DNA from: Dactylorhiza incarnata
Lineage: Eukaryota; Streptophyta; Magnoliopsida; Asparagales; Orchidaceae
Length of the DNA stretch: 64,000 nt
Assembly (NCBI GenBank): GCA_033032865.1
Contig: JAWHQI010000202.1
Coordinates: forward strand, 2,852,001-2,916,000
Reading direction: 5' to 3'
Shown: piece after piece, positions 1 to 10,026 of the stretch
How positions within the stretch are numbered: the first letter of the stretch is position 1
Layout of the letters: the number at the start of each line of letters is the position of its first letter
Notes under the pieces: generated by a model
The model's database searches: none
Told to the model about the DNA's origin: nothing
What the model saw: the letters and a program-made list of their open reading frames with translations, nothing else
Program-made: the position numbers and the translations under genes

Positions 1-590
1 GCGCGCGATTATGACCTGGCTTTTCATAATTGTTCCACCAGATTGAGAATGCCAAGTAATAAGTAAATAATCAACAGGCCGAGCGATTAGAATATAATCC
101 GGATGGTTCACGTAACTCAGATTTCCCCATGAACATAATTAGTTAACTGCTATGTCCGTACGGTATATATATAACTCGGGCGGATAGAAATTCGGACAGG
201 AAATTGACATAACCAAGTCGAGCGATCATAACCTGGCCTTTTCAAAATTATTCCACAATATGGAATATGAAGCTATAAGAAAACAGTTGATAGGTCGCGC
301 AATTAACATCATCGGCGGATAAACCCGAGCGATCTGTATATATTCTGAACGGATTCTTTCGCTTGATTATGAAGAGCCTCACATTATTTTACCGAGTTCG
401 ATCGGTCTCACGACCAGGCCACCTGACAATTTTGATACCTGTTTATTTCAAACCGCAAGGCTCAAACACAAACCGCCCGGTCTGCGATATGCTTGTTGAA
501 AAGCTGTTTCCTCCTCATATGGCCAAAAAGACCCTATGAGATGGGATAATTCCCTGTAATATGGTAAAGAGTAGCTACAAACTCAAATGA
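1..590 (-). other. Tat1 3' UTR, outer part, no gene
   Basis: AT-rich, no plausible coding sequence. A segment around position 8 (ACCTGGCTTTTCATAATT) recurs diverged near position 231, about 218 bp later, and CGAGCGAT recurs several times, so this looks like an old duplicated tract. A palindrome-like ACCGCCCGGTCT near 471 resembles motifs in the U3 of Tat LTRs. The LTR edge (GGTAAACA followed by a polypurine complement) is not present, so the 3' LTR has not yet been reached. Confidence 0.5.
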
Positions 591-591
591 C

Positions 592-1003
592 CAAATGGGA
601 AGGTGGGCCTAGGAGGTAGCCATTGCTTTCCTCAGATGGTCATAGGAGTTGTAGAGGAAAAAGAAAAAAGACATGTATAGACCTAGATAACCAAGTGGGC
701 AGGTGGGCCTAGGCGGCAACCATTGCTTTCCTCAAGTGGTCATAAAGGCTGTAAGCGACTCAGCTGCTCTCTTGCCTAGGGATACAAGCCGAGTTGATCA
801 ATTGGGCAGGTGTGGTTATGCCGCGGGGGCTATACCGACATTGCTTTCCTCAGAAAGATCAACCTGGTTGTGGGTCCCACTTAGGCATCGCTTGAGAGTA
901 CCTAGGAGTATTCGATGGTCACAGACTAGGATGATCAGTTGGGCAGGTGTGGTTATGCCGCGAAGGCTATACCGACATTGCTTTCCTCAGAAGGATCATC
1001 AAA
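592..1003. repeat. Degenerate tandem repeat in the Tat1 3' UTR, four copies
   Basis: Four related blocks start near 592, 689, 792 and 930. Each carries GGGCAGGTG or a variant, then CATTGCTTTCCTCA and a GGTCAT or GATCA motif. The last two (792-868 and 930-1000) are most alike and share TATGCCGCG and GGCTATACCGACATTG. Copy spacing is about 97-138 bp. Tandem arrays in this position are typical of Tat elements. A 109-aa open frame over the array is a by-product of the repeat. Confidence 0.75.
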
Positions 1004-1355
1004 GATGTAACTATATCCCTTTCAGGGCATGACAGAGCCAACATTCACCCGGACCTCCCTTGATGAAGGGGTGTGTCAGATATCAGCCGGGATCCATGGT
1101 TACGAAGACCACCGCACGGGAATTGGCAAGCTACCACTACACGTGTGTGAAAACTCCCCGCTACACATGATCTTCATGGTTTTACGCTAATGACTACAAT
1201 CCGAGGGGGTTCAAGCAGAACTTGGCGATGTCTCCGCGGTTCAGTGAGGTTGATATATAAAAAAGTGTAAAAAGAAAACATCATACATGGCGAAGTGTCA
1301 GTATGGGGCTTCTCATTAAAATATCCAAAAAATGTAAGAAAGTAAAGAGGACATT
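1004..1355 (-). other. Tat1 3' UTR next to integrase, nothing recognised
   Basis: About 350 bp between the tandem repeat and the end of integrase. No ORF, repeat or regulatory motif could be supported. It contains the region just downstream of the integrase stop codon at 1356. Confidence 0.4.
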
Positions 1356-2306
1356 TTAAGGATAGAACCGTTTGAGATCGTCACCGCTCCAGGTGCGTGA
1401 AATGTCTTCTCCTTCACTCGTCTGGAGGCGGTAAGCCCCACTTTTTAGTACTTCCTTGATGATGAAAGATCCGGCCCAATTAGGATTCAGCTTTCCGACG
1501 TTGCCTGTTCTCGCTGCTCCATCAACCTTCTTTAGCACAACGTCTCCGACTGCAAAATGTTTTACTCTGACATTCTTGTCAAAGTACTTCGCCATTCTCC
1601 TTTTAACTTCTTCCTGTCTGATGGTTGCCTCGTCCTGAAGCTCTTCGATCAAATCCAAACTATACTTGATAGCCTCATCATTTTCATCTATCCATGCTTC
1701 TCCTCCTTCCTTTGCATATATAACACTTGGAGTGACCACCTCAAATTCTACAGGAACAACAGCTTCCGAGCCATGGGATAATTTGAATGGTGTCTCCCCC
1801 GTAGATGTGGATGGAGTAGTACGAAGAGTCCAAAGGATGGAAGGGAGTTGGTCTGCCCAATTTCCTCTTTGATTCAAGTCCCTCTTCATCAAAAGTTGCT
1901 GGATCTGCTGATTCGCTGCTTCTACCTGACCATTTGTCCTTGGATGATGCACTGAAGCAAACCTAAGATCAATTCCCACCTGATCCGAAAAGCTTATCAT
2001 CTCTGGATTGTTAAATTGTGGACCATTGTCAGTGACGATTGCTAGCGGAATTCCATGCCGGCAGACTATCTCTCCACAGATAAAGATCCTGATAATTTGA
2101 GTTGTAGTTCTTGCCAATGCTTTCGCTTCAATCCATTTGCTGAAGTAATCAATCATCACGCTAATAAAGCGACGCTGGCCACTGGCTATCGGGAAGGGTC
2201 CGATAAGATCCATCCCCATACTGCGAAAGGCCATGGCGCAGTTATTGATCTGAGTGACTGGGCTGGCAAATGTTGGAGAGGGGCAAACTTTTGGCACTGA
2301 ACACAT
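1356..2306 (-). pseudogene. Tat1 integrase catalytic core and C-terminus
   Basis: The integrase inserts the cDNA copy into the host chromosome. The frame shows the core from GMDLIGPF onward. Catalytic residues are visible at D33, D93 (VTDNGPQFNN) and E129 (NGQVEAANQQ), giving the D,D-35-E spacing of retroviral-type integrases. The C-terminus (GKLNPNWAGSF, then YRLQ) resembles the GPY/F region of Ty3/gypsy integrases, and no chromodomain follows. The first ~30 residues of this open frame are an out-of-frame artefact: a one-base loss near 2215 separates the core from the N-terminal zinc-binding part, which is in the frame of the upstream RNase H segment. Catalytic residues survive but the polyprotein is broken. 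Confidence 0.92.
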
Positions 2307-3454
2307 CGTTTTGCAAATGCTTCGGCATCCTTCCTTATGGTCGGCCAGAAATATCCCTACCTTAAGATTCTCTTCTCCAAAGTCTTTGCTCCTGAATGAC
2401 TACCACACTCCCCGGAATGCACTTCTTGAAGTATGGTTGGGATTTCTTCCTCGGAAACACATCGTGCCGAGGGAGAGATCAAAGTCTTCCTGTAGAGAAC
2501 TCCTGCTATCAGGTAATAGTATGCTGCTTTCCTTCTGAATCTTCTTCTATCTTTGATGGAATGATGAAACTCCCCTTTTGACAAAAACAGCTCGTAAGGA
2601 TCCTTCCACGAAGAATTATGATCAATTTGCATGAGTTCTGCTTCATCTGTAGCCGGATGAAAAAGTTCAAAGGTCACTCCCCCGAATGGAAGACCGAACT
2701 TTGACAGCTCATCTGCCTCCTCATTTTGTTTCCTTGGAATATGCTCGATGATGAATGACTTGAATCTTCCGATTTCCTTTTTGGCTAACAGCAAATATTT
2801 CCTCAGAATTGGCTCCCTTTTCTCATAATTCCCCAAGACCTGAGAGGCCATTACCAATGAATCGGTTCTGACATGTGCATGTTCTATGCCCAGCTCTTTT
2901 GCAAGTCTCAGCCCAGCCAAAAGTGCTTCATATTCTGCCTGATTATTCATAACTGGAAAGAAGAATTTAATAGCTTGTTCCATCCTGATGCCATTTGGAC
3001 TGATTAAAACTACTCCGGCTCCCACAGAGTTTTTGCCAGAAGCCCCATCCACATAGATGACCCAAGCCAAAGGAGATTGCAACACCTGTTCAGAACTAGG
3101 TTCTACTGTATCCACCAAGAAATCCGCCAAGATTTGTGCTTTGATTGCTGTTCGGGGGATGTATGATATTTCAAATTCGCTTAATTCGATAGCCCATTTA
3201 GCCAACCTCCCTGAATGATCCAGCTTTTCAAGGACATTTCTTAGAGGATGATCTGTAATCACTTGGACAGGATGAGCCTGGAAATAAGGACGAAGCCTTC
3301 GCGAAGACATAACTAAGGCCAAAGCTAGTTTCTCCAAGATTGAATATCTGGTTTCTGCATCTTTGAGAATGTGGCTAACATAATATATTGGGAACTGCCT
3401 CTTCTTTTCTTCCCGAACGAGGACAGAACTTACCGCATCTGGGCCGACTCCCAA
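2307..3454 (-). pseudogene. Tat1 RNase H, second (archaeal-type) RNase H and integrase zinc region
   Basis: Residues 1-115 are the C-terminal half of the ordinary Ty3/gypsy RNase H (YYVSHIL, E41, TDHPL with D68). After a linker comes a second RNase H at residues ~130-255 with D136 (YVDGAS), E174/E176 (NQAEYEALLAGL), D198 (RTDSL) and D248 (NEEADEL), a complete D-E-D-D set. This extra domain is known only from Tat-lineage and a few other elements. The frame then enters the integrase N-terminal HHCC region and meets an in-frame TAG at 2357, but the same frame stays recognisable (two cysteines of the zinc motif) to about 2215. The upstream RT segment is joined by a frameshift in a run of G near 3478. 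Confidence 0.9.
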
Positions 3455-4332
3455 ATATAAGAATAATGTTTCCCCCCACGGGGACTTTGGAGTAGCGGAG
3501 TTGAAGTCAACTGTACTTTCAGCTGCTCGAAAGCGCTATTACACTCCTCGTTCCATTCAAACTTTGATCCTCCCCGCAGTATTTTAAAGAATGGGGCACT
3601 TTTATCCCCGGATTTGGAGATAAACCTGCTCAATCCTGCCAATCTTCCTCCAAGCTGCTGAACTTCCTTGGTATTTCGAGGAGGGGTCATATCAAGGATG
3701 GCCTTCACCTTATTCGGATTTGGTGCAAGGACATCGGGAGTTAAGAGATGCCAGAGGAACTTTCCTTTGTTTGCCCCAAACACACATTTCAATGGGTTTA
3801 ATTTTAACTTGAACCTCCGTAGAGTAGCGAACGTCTCTACGAGGTCTATCAAGTGTAATGAAGATGTTTTACTTTTCAGAAGGAGATCATCAACGTATAC
3901 TTCGAGGTTTCTGCCTTTTTGATGCTTAAAGACGGTATCCATCAATCTTTGATATGTTGCGCCCGCATTTTTAAGACCAAAGGGCATTACGAGATAGCAG
4001 TAATACCCATCGTTTGTGATAAATGAGGTGTGCGGGATATCGGGTTTGTGCATTTTAATTTGATGGTACCCAGAGAAAGCATCGAGAAAACTCGTAAAAT
4101 CATACCCAACCGCAGAATCAACTAAGACATCTATCTGAGGCAGAGGGTAGCAATCTTTGGGAAACGCTTTATTAAGTTTGGTGAAGTCTATGCACATGCG
4201 CCACTTCCCCCCAGATTTCTTAACCATTACAACATTCGACATCCACGTGGGATATTGAATTTCAGAAATAAAGCCTGCTTTCAGGAGTTTGGCAACCTCC
4301 TCTCTGATGGGCAACACCAGCTTGGTTGCCAC
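3430..4332 (-). pseudogene. Tat1 reverse transcriptase
   Basis: The reverse transcriptase copies element RNA to cDNA. Visible motifs in order are the fingers motif with KKSGGKWRMC and DFTKLNKA, PLPQIDVLVDS, FLDAFSGYHQI, the palm motif MPFGLKNAGATYQR, and the catalytic YVDDLLLKS, followed by the thumb/connection to RNase H. The domain is full length for Ty3/gypsy. It follows the protease segment in the same frame, separated by one in-frame TAA at 4345. At its 3' end a lost base in a run of G (near 3478) throws the last residues out of frame. Confidence 0.94.
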
Positions 4333-4344
4333 TTCTCTCTTCTT

Positions 4345-5436
4345 TTACTGGACGGGCTTGAACTCGGGAGATACGTTTAGATGATGGCAAGCCACGTCCG
4401 GATCCACTCCTGGCATATCCTCCCCTGACCAGGCAAAGACATCCAGGTTCTCCAAAAGGCAGGAGATCAGCTCTACTTTCTCCTCCTCCAGCAATTCAGC
4501 ATTGATGATCAGCTTCTTTTCTTCACCTTTAGCAATAGGGACCTCTTGGGTTGCCTGGGCAGGTTCCAGTTGAGCCCCTTCTCGATCTTTTCCTTCCTCA
4601 ACAGTCCTTGGGGATTCAGCAATTTCCAGAATTTCAGCTGTGGCCTTGGGGAGTGAAACGTCGATGATCATGTTAACAGTTCGGACGTAACACTCCCGAG
4701 CCACCTTTGGGTTACTTCTAACCCGATACTGCCTTCCCTCGGCGGCAAACATAAGAGCAAGATGGAAGGTGGACACTACTGCCCGGTATGCATTGAGAAT
4801 CGGCCTTCCGAAGATGGCGCAGCAGTTGCTTGGGGCATCCACCACCACGAAATTGATTAGCTTTATCACTCCTCCAAGAGAGACCAGGAGTTTCACTGAA
4901 CCCTCAACTTCTTTCTTCTCCCCAGAAAAACCGTAGAGGGGCCCGTCGGAGGAAAGCAGAGGCTTTCCAGTTTTCAGGGCTTCGAAGGTTGGGCGGAAAA
5001 GGAGATTGACAGAGCTGCCTGTGTCAATCAAGATCTTGTGAACAGTATAATTTTTGATGACGGCTTTGATGACTACCGCATCGTCAAAACAATTGGCATT
5101 GGGAGGAAGGTCACCTTGACCAAAGGTGACAATAGTGCTTTCGGGGGGAGAACTTGTAGTGGCTGCTACATCTTGCTTTAGAACTCTCGCGATGCTGGAT
5201 TTGCGAGATGATTCTACTCCAGTTCCTCCATGGATACAATAGATGTCCCCCAAGGGGCCTACATCATTAACTTCGATGCATTCGACGGAAGGATGGATGT
5301 CTCCATAGCAGCCGGCGTCTTCGACGTCGGCGCATTCCCAGGTTACTTCCACTGTTTCTTTCTCTTTTTTCTTTTCAGCTGCTGGCTCAGCAGTTGACTC
5401 TTTCCGAACTAGGCCCCGGAGCTTTCCTTCTCCCAT
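4345..5436 (-). pseudogene. Tat1 aspartic protease and flanking gag-pol linker
   Basis: The pepsin-like protease cleaves the polyprotein. The active-site motif is LIDTGSSVNLLF, followed by the flap region and a conserved AIFGRPILNAYRAV block typical of Tat and Ogre proteases. Upstream is an acidic linker after the gag zinc knuckle; downstream the frame runs into the RT fingers and stops at a TAA at 4345. It lies in the same frame as gag, from which it is split by a TGA at 5488. Confidence 0.92.
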
Positions 5437-5487
5437 GAGCTTCTCTATCAGAAAGCGGAGGGCCCGACAATTTTCAGTCAGATGCCC

Positions 5488-6192
5488 TCACTCCTTGTCA
5501 TATTCACAGAAGAGGTTCGGATTCCGATTTTGAACATCCGATCTCAGAGGAGCGGGTCTTCTGAAATCTGGCCTTTTCTGCAAGATCTGGACTACTTCGT
5601 CCATGGTGACATTTAAGGGAGTGAATGACTCTTGCGAGTCATCATATTGAGTGGATGGAATGACTGGAGGTGGCTGCGTGGTATATTGCGGCAAGTATAC
5701 CGGCATGATTTGCGGAAGAGGAACGGATGGAGCGGGTGCGATGGCCAACAGTGGTTTCTGATCTTGAAACCGTTGATGACCCATGAATGGTTGCTTATTT
5801 TTATAGTTTCTTCCCCTTTGGGAACGGTGTTCAAAGTGGGACTGATTTGATGGTGGATGATGGAAGGACGGATTGGACTGCTCCTTGTCGCTTACCAGCT
5901 TTGCGACATAGCCTGCATTGCTCTTTTCTCCTCTGATGAACATATTTGCCAAACTTATCATTTCCTGATAAGTCTTGGGCTCTCTTATATTTGCTTCAAA
6001 TTTTAGGGGGCCCTCTCTCAAGCCATGGATGAGGGCAACCCTATACAGCTCTGGATCCACATTTTGGACTTCCATGATCTCCTTTTGGAAGCGGTCTACG
6101 AAACGGGCCCACATTTCGTCTTCCCGCTGCTTTATGTCGAAAAGGGCCGCCGGGCCACTTTTCCTCTTCCTTGAGGTGGAGAATCTTAGCAA
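5488..6192 (-). pseudogene. Tat1 gag, C-terminal capsid part and nucleocapsid
   Basis: Contains the C-terminal half of the retrotransposon gag domain (LIHGLREGPLKFEANI, then YQEMISLANMFI) and a proline/glutamine-rich stretch. It ends within a Tat-type zinc knuckle: CEY is followed by a TGA where Tat2 has a glycine codon, then GHLTENC continues in frame. It is in frame with the gag N-terminus, so the two in-frame stops (near 6226 and 5488) are point changes rather than gene boundaries. Confidence 0.9.
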
Positions 6193-6225
6193 AAACTCCC
6201 TTCGCAGCTCAGCGAAACAACTGAT

Positions 6226-7005
6226 CTATCTGGGATGCAGCCCATAAAACCACTCCCTTGCTTGTCCCTCAAAGGTGGTCACAAGGAGTTTGCACTTAGT
6301 CGCATCAGTTAATGTCCTAAGAGCGATGGATGACTCGAAGGCTTGTAGATGAACAGTGGGATTAGTTTCTCCACTGAAAGCTGGCAGATGGGGCTCTCTG
6401 AAATTATTAGGGGCTGGCTCCCCCCGGACTTCGTCCACGAAGGGAGAAGTTTCTTCTATATCTTCATATAGAGGAGCAGGGTAGTAAGCCGCCAAAGCCG
6501 CGGCTACTCGCGGACAAGCCGCCTGGTAAGAGGACCGGGCAGCAGCTTCTGGCGGGTAGAAAGGGTGAGCAGCGGCCTCAGGCGGATATGACAAGCGGGC
6601 TGCTCCTTCTGTAGGATAGGACAGGCGGGCTACATGAGAAGCCTCCCCCTGGAAATCGAGGACGCGAGCCGGCATGCTGTGCGCGGCTTCCTGGTAGAAG
6701 TTTTGCTTGACCGCAAAACCTTCTGGCTGGGGTTGGAGGCTGGCAGCTTGTGGTAGCGGGTAAGGTGGAGGCGGAAGAGGAACCAGAGTTACCGCCTGAT
6801 TGACCGCGGCTTGCTGTAGATCTAACCGCTCGGTTAATAGGGCCAAGGTCTGATTGATTACGTCCAACCGCTGATCGGTTGCCCTCTGAGCCCGCTCGGC
6901 TTCTCTTCTGGATTGCTCTAAGGCTTCCCATAGGGAATCTTCGCTGTGGTCGGAGCGGTCTCCATGGGGGAACTGGCGGTCTAACATTATGGAAGAGGAT
7001 CTCAC
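6226..7005 (-). pseudogene. Tat1 gag, N-terminal part
   Basis: Starts with a charged, probably coiled region (residues ~20-75, rich in E, R, L, Q), then a proline/alanine-rich segment with YPPEAAA-like short repeats, then the conserved gag start EPHLPAFSGETNPTVHLQAFESSI and WFYGLHP. The TAG after LHPR is in frame with the following gag segment. Tat2 has a serine codon in this neighbourhood, so the stop is a mutation. The likely start is MLDRQFP (near 6987), matching the start in Tat2; the upstream methionine at 7005 is less well supported. Confidence 0.88.
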
Positions 7006-7020
7006 CGATAATCCGCGATC

Positions 7021-7037
7021 TGAAGGTTGCGTGTTTC
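7021..7037 (-). other. Putative primer-binding region of Tat1 (atypical)
   Basis: Immediately inside the 5' LTR the minus strand reads GAAACACGCAACCTTCA. Tat2 has nearly the same bases at 27617-27633. The position is right for a primer-binding site, but the TGG expected opposite a tRNA CCA end is missing. The call rests on position and conservation only. Confidence 0.35.
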
Positions 7038-7978
7038 TGTTGAGTCCGAAATCGCACCTCCGAAGGAAATCGGAGGCTGCGGGCTGCCGGTTAGTTTTTA
7101 AGTGAAGAAAACGAGACCGCTAGCAGCGGTCAAGGCCAGACTTTGCCCGTCACGGCGAATGCCACTCCTATGACGGGCTTTCCTTTGATTAAGAAGAAGC
7201 GGTTACAGCGGGTTACAGTTGCAGGAAAGCGGAAGCCGGCCGGTCAGACAGTTCGCAAGATGGGAAACTCGAGACCGCAGCTCAAACAAGCGAGCTCCTG
7301 GATTCGAGTGTGCGTGCCTTGGGAGTGTTGCCGCCCCCTATTTATAGGCTTGGGGGCCTGCCCGAACGGGCAGGGATAAAATAACCGCCTGCCCGGGTAC
7401 AGGAGAATCGGGCAGGCGGTGACGGGATAAAGAAAGGAAAAAAGAAAGAAGCCGCGCGGCTTGGCGGCTTGCGCTTGCGGTCTATCTCGTAAAGGGGCTG
7501 AAGATGCCGCGACCAAGGCGATGATGCCACCCGGGCGGTCTCCTTCTTGAGACCGGGGCTTGTCTTCTTGGACTTGGTCCTTGCTGGTCTTTATGGAGCA
7601 ATCCGGGCGGTCTTCGACTCGAGACTGCGGCTTGCCCTTTAGAACGTGGCCTATTGCCTGGAGTTGAGCTTTGTCAGCCTTCAAGATGCAACCCGAGCGG
7701 TCCCCCAACTTGATACCGCGAGTTACCTTCTAGACTTGGACCCTGATAGCCTTTATGGCACCACCCGGGCGGTATGAGGCTTGAGACCGCGGTATGCTTT
7801 TGGAGACCTGGCCTTGATGATCTTCAGTCTTCGGGAGCGGTCTGAATCATATCAGACCGCCCGGTCTTGTGTTGGTTGGTTCTGAATGACCTTTGCTGAA
7901 ACTGAACCGGGCGATCTTAACTTTTAGACCGCCCAGTCTGGGAGAAGTACCACTCTGAAGAGGTCTTTTGGGTAAACA
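7038..7978 (-). repeat. LTR A: 5' LTR of Tat1
   Basis: 941 bp with TGTTTACCC at its 5' end (7978) and CAACA at its 3' end (7038). A TATA box (CTATAAATA on the minus strand) lies at 7339-7348. Just upstream are two GC palindromes built from GCCTGCCCG and its complement (7357-7374 and 7387-7418). U3 further upstream holds many ACCGCCC/CGGTC motifs. Downstream of the TATA box are two inverted repeats: GACCGCT/AGCGGTC at 7115-7131 and GCCCGTCA/TGACGGGC at 7145-7178. Confidence 0.92.
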
Positions 7979-8174
7979 GCTGCAGCATCCATACTTTCAG
8001 CAACAATTTCTTCTTGGACTGTAGGCTCCTTGTTTTCAGCAGGTACAAAATGTCTTCAGTCAGATTTGTAGTTGTGTCCTTCTGAGCATTGGTTGCTTCA
8101 ATCTCAGCTATCTTCCTCTTGCTCTCTTGCCTTCTAAAATACATGAATGGTTTTGGGATGTATTTAGATGGCAT
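7979..8174 (-). pseudogene. copia1 extra gene, frameshifted C-terminal tail
   Basis: A basic segment (FRRQESKRKIAEIE) overlaps the stop of the preceding segment in another frame and is cut at 7978 by the 5' LTR of Tat1. The open frame runs on into the LTR, but those residues are LTR sequence. The rest of the gene should lie on the far side of Tat1, left of the window. Confidence 0.5.
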
Positions 8175-9388
8175 TATTCTTGGGTTTTTTTCCCTACATG
8201 ATTTTCTTTGAATACCTTATCTCTTTTTGTGTTCCTTTCAAGATGCTTTATCCATTCCTCAGGTGGATATAACTTATCAATATCTTTGCATATTTGACCA
8301 TGGATTAGACAGGCATTCAGGATTATCTCCTTGGAATCATCACTCCAGTATTTAAAGTCGGGGTCTCTATTATTTTCATCCCTTTGTTTGGCCATGAATT
8401 CCTTAGTGAGCAACACATGCTCTCTTTCCCTTTTCTTTTTCAATCTCTGATTTTGTGTTATGGCCTCTTGATGAGGGAAATCCCAGTCTTCTGCCCTATT
8501 AGCATTTAGTATGGGCAGATTCAGAGCAATCCTTGTGCCTTGTAGGACTTTCAGTGTGAGTTCAGAATTGATGAGTGCATTTGTATCCTCCCCCTTTCTG
8601 GCTTCTTCATAAATCTTGTGATGGAGGTCTTGCTTAGCTGTTGAGATTGTGCCAGAGAGAGTCTGGAAGTCATTCTCAAGGTCAGTTTGATGCACATCTT
8701 GTAACTTGCCAACTTCTTCATTTAGATGGGAGGAGGTGGCTCTTGTATCAAGGGATTGGGAAAAGGTTGCAAGTTCTACTCTCAGCTCTTCCTTGTAGCT
8801 GTCAGCAGTTTCATTTAACTTCATTGCAGTAGAATAGATATACTCTTGGAGATGATTTGCTGAATTCTCTATGACTTCATCTGTTTTACTGACATAGTTC
8901 TTGACATATCTTATGTCCTGTTCAGACAACTGGAGTTGTTTGCCCATAGATCATAAAATTGTATTCTGAGAAATAACAGATTTTTCAGCCAGATCAAACA
9001 ATGTTGTCATCTGCTTGTTGAGAATTGCAGTGGTCTCCTTTATTTCCTTGACTTCAGACATGACTTCAGCCTTCACATTTCTGATGGACTGATCAACATA
9101 ATCCCTGACTGAGGTGGCTGATTGATCTATATGGGATTGCATGAAGGAGAGGTGGGACTGTAGTAGCAGATTGATGGCATTGAGAAGAGCCTCATTGGGT
9201 GAGGTGGAAGTGGAGGCTTGCTGAATGGGTGACACTAGGGCTGGTGGTCTTGGTGAGCTAGGAGTATTGAGGTTATTGATGACTAATTGGACTGGAAGTT
9301 CATGCAGGGCTACAGCTGGGGCATCCACCAGCTCAGCACCTGCTGCCATGGTATCAGCATGATCAGGATGGAGCTGATCATCATCCAT
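8174..9388 (-). pseudogene. copia1 extra gene, coiled-coil exon with one in-frame stop
   Basis: One frame of about 400 codons broken by a single TGA at 8951-8953; the next methionine at 8947 is in the same frame. The open sequence extends upstream through an acidic run (D/E-rich) to an AG acceptor candidate near 9505. The protein is mostly amphipathic helix: LLQSHLSFMQSHIDQ, then a long region with heptad-like L/I/V spacing (SEQDIRYVKNYVSK, SANHLQEYIYSTAMKLNE), ending in a lysine-rich segment. No catalytic motif was seen. It resembles plant-genome hypothetical proteins carried by retrotransposons, but I do not recognise a named family for this part. Confidence 0.6.
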
Positions 9389-9562
9389 CCCATCTTCAGA
9401 ATCATCATCTTGATGATCATCTAGATTGTCTTCATCATCAAGAACTTGCTTCTCCCCCTCAGAGAATGCATCCTTGTCAGATGAATCCAGGAAGGCTGAG
9501 ACATATATTTGAAGTAAGATTCTACTACCTAGGTATTCTAATGGTAAGAGGGTTATATTTAC

Positions 9563-9940
9563 CTATAACTTCATCTTTTTCTGAAGGTGGCTCTTTTTGC
9601 ACTTCCCTTCAGATAGCTCAACTTGTATGGATGAGTCCATGAAGTCAAGAGCATGGTCTTTTAGTGCTGATGACCCTTGTGGTTCCTCCCCCTCAGATGG
9701 GGCACCAGATGAACCTTGTGTAGGGATGGACCAAAGAGCAGGTTCATTTACAGGATTAAGTCTAATTCTTTCTTCAAGGTTGAAAATGAGTCTGTCAAGC
9801 TGACCTTGCATATCTTGGGCTGATGACCTAATGTCTTCATCAGCATCATTGATGGTTGTTAGATCAGTAGGGGCTGGTTCTTGTTGATGCTCCCCCTCAG
9901 TTAGATCATTCATTTGTCCTTGGGGAGCTAAAGTCAACAT
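9563..9940 (-). pseudogene. copia1 extra gene, exon 2 (acidic linker)
   Basis: Low-complexity segment rich in D, E, Q and S (NDLTEGEHQQEPAPTD). An AG acceptor at 9928-9929, preceded by a CTAAT branch-like sequence, joins it in frame to exon 1 through a 99-bp GT-AG intron. The 3' boundary is less clear: a GTAAAT donor-like sequence follows a TAG. The next segment has similar composition (DSS, SEGE), so part may be a diverged internal duplication. Confidence 0.5.
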
Positions 9941-10026
9941 TAGTTAAATATCAGAATAAACAACTAAATTGATTTGCTATGAGTTATTGATTAAATGCGT
10001 AGGATGAAGGTTTAGAGAGTAGTTAC
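9928..10026 (-). other. GT-AG intron in the copia1 extra gene
   Basis: Donor GTAACT at 10026-10021, acceptor TTGACTTTAG ending at 9928, with a CTAAT branch-point-like motif about 12 nt before it. Removing these 99 bases joins exon 1 (ending TNKPP) to exon 2 (PQGQMNDLTEG) in one frame. Unspliced, the exon 1 frame stops at 9977. Splicing is inferred, not observed. Confidence 0.55.

Larger units (their letters stand above)
1..7978 (-). mobile_element. Tat1: Ty3/gypsy Tat-lineage retrotransposon, 3' end outside the window
   Basis: Reading on the minus strand the order is 5' LTR (7978-7038), leader, gag, protease, reverse transcriptase, RNase H, second RNase H, integrase, then a 3' UTR with tandem repeats. 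The second RNase H between RNase H and integrase is the hallmark of the Tat/Ogre group. The reading frame is broken by stops near 6226, 5488, 4345 and 2357 and by one-base frameshifts near 3478 and 2215, so the copy is dead. The 3' LTR and antisense ORF expected beyond the 3' UTR are not in the window. The element sits inside the extra gene of copia1: the five bases after the LTR (7979-7983, GCTGC) should be its target duplication. Confidence 0.93.

Noticed and set aside
703..1032. 109-codon plus-strand frame
   Set aside because: Lies in the Tat1 3' UTR tandem repeat, opposite to the element, with no recognisable domain.
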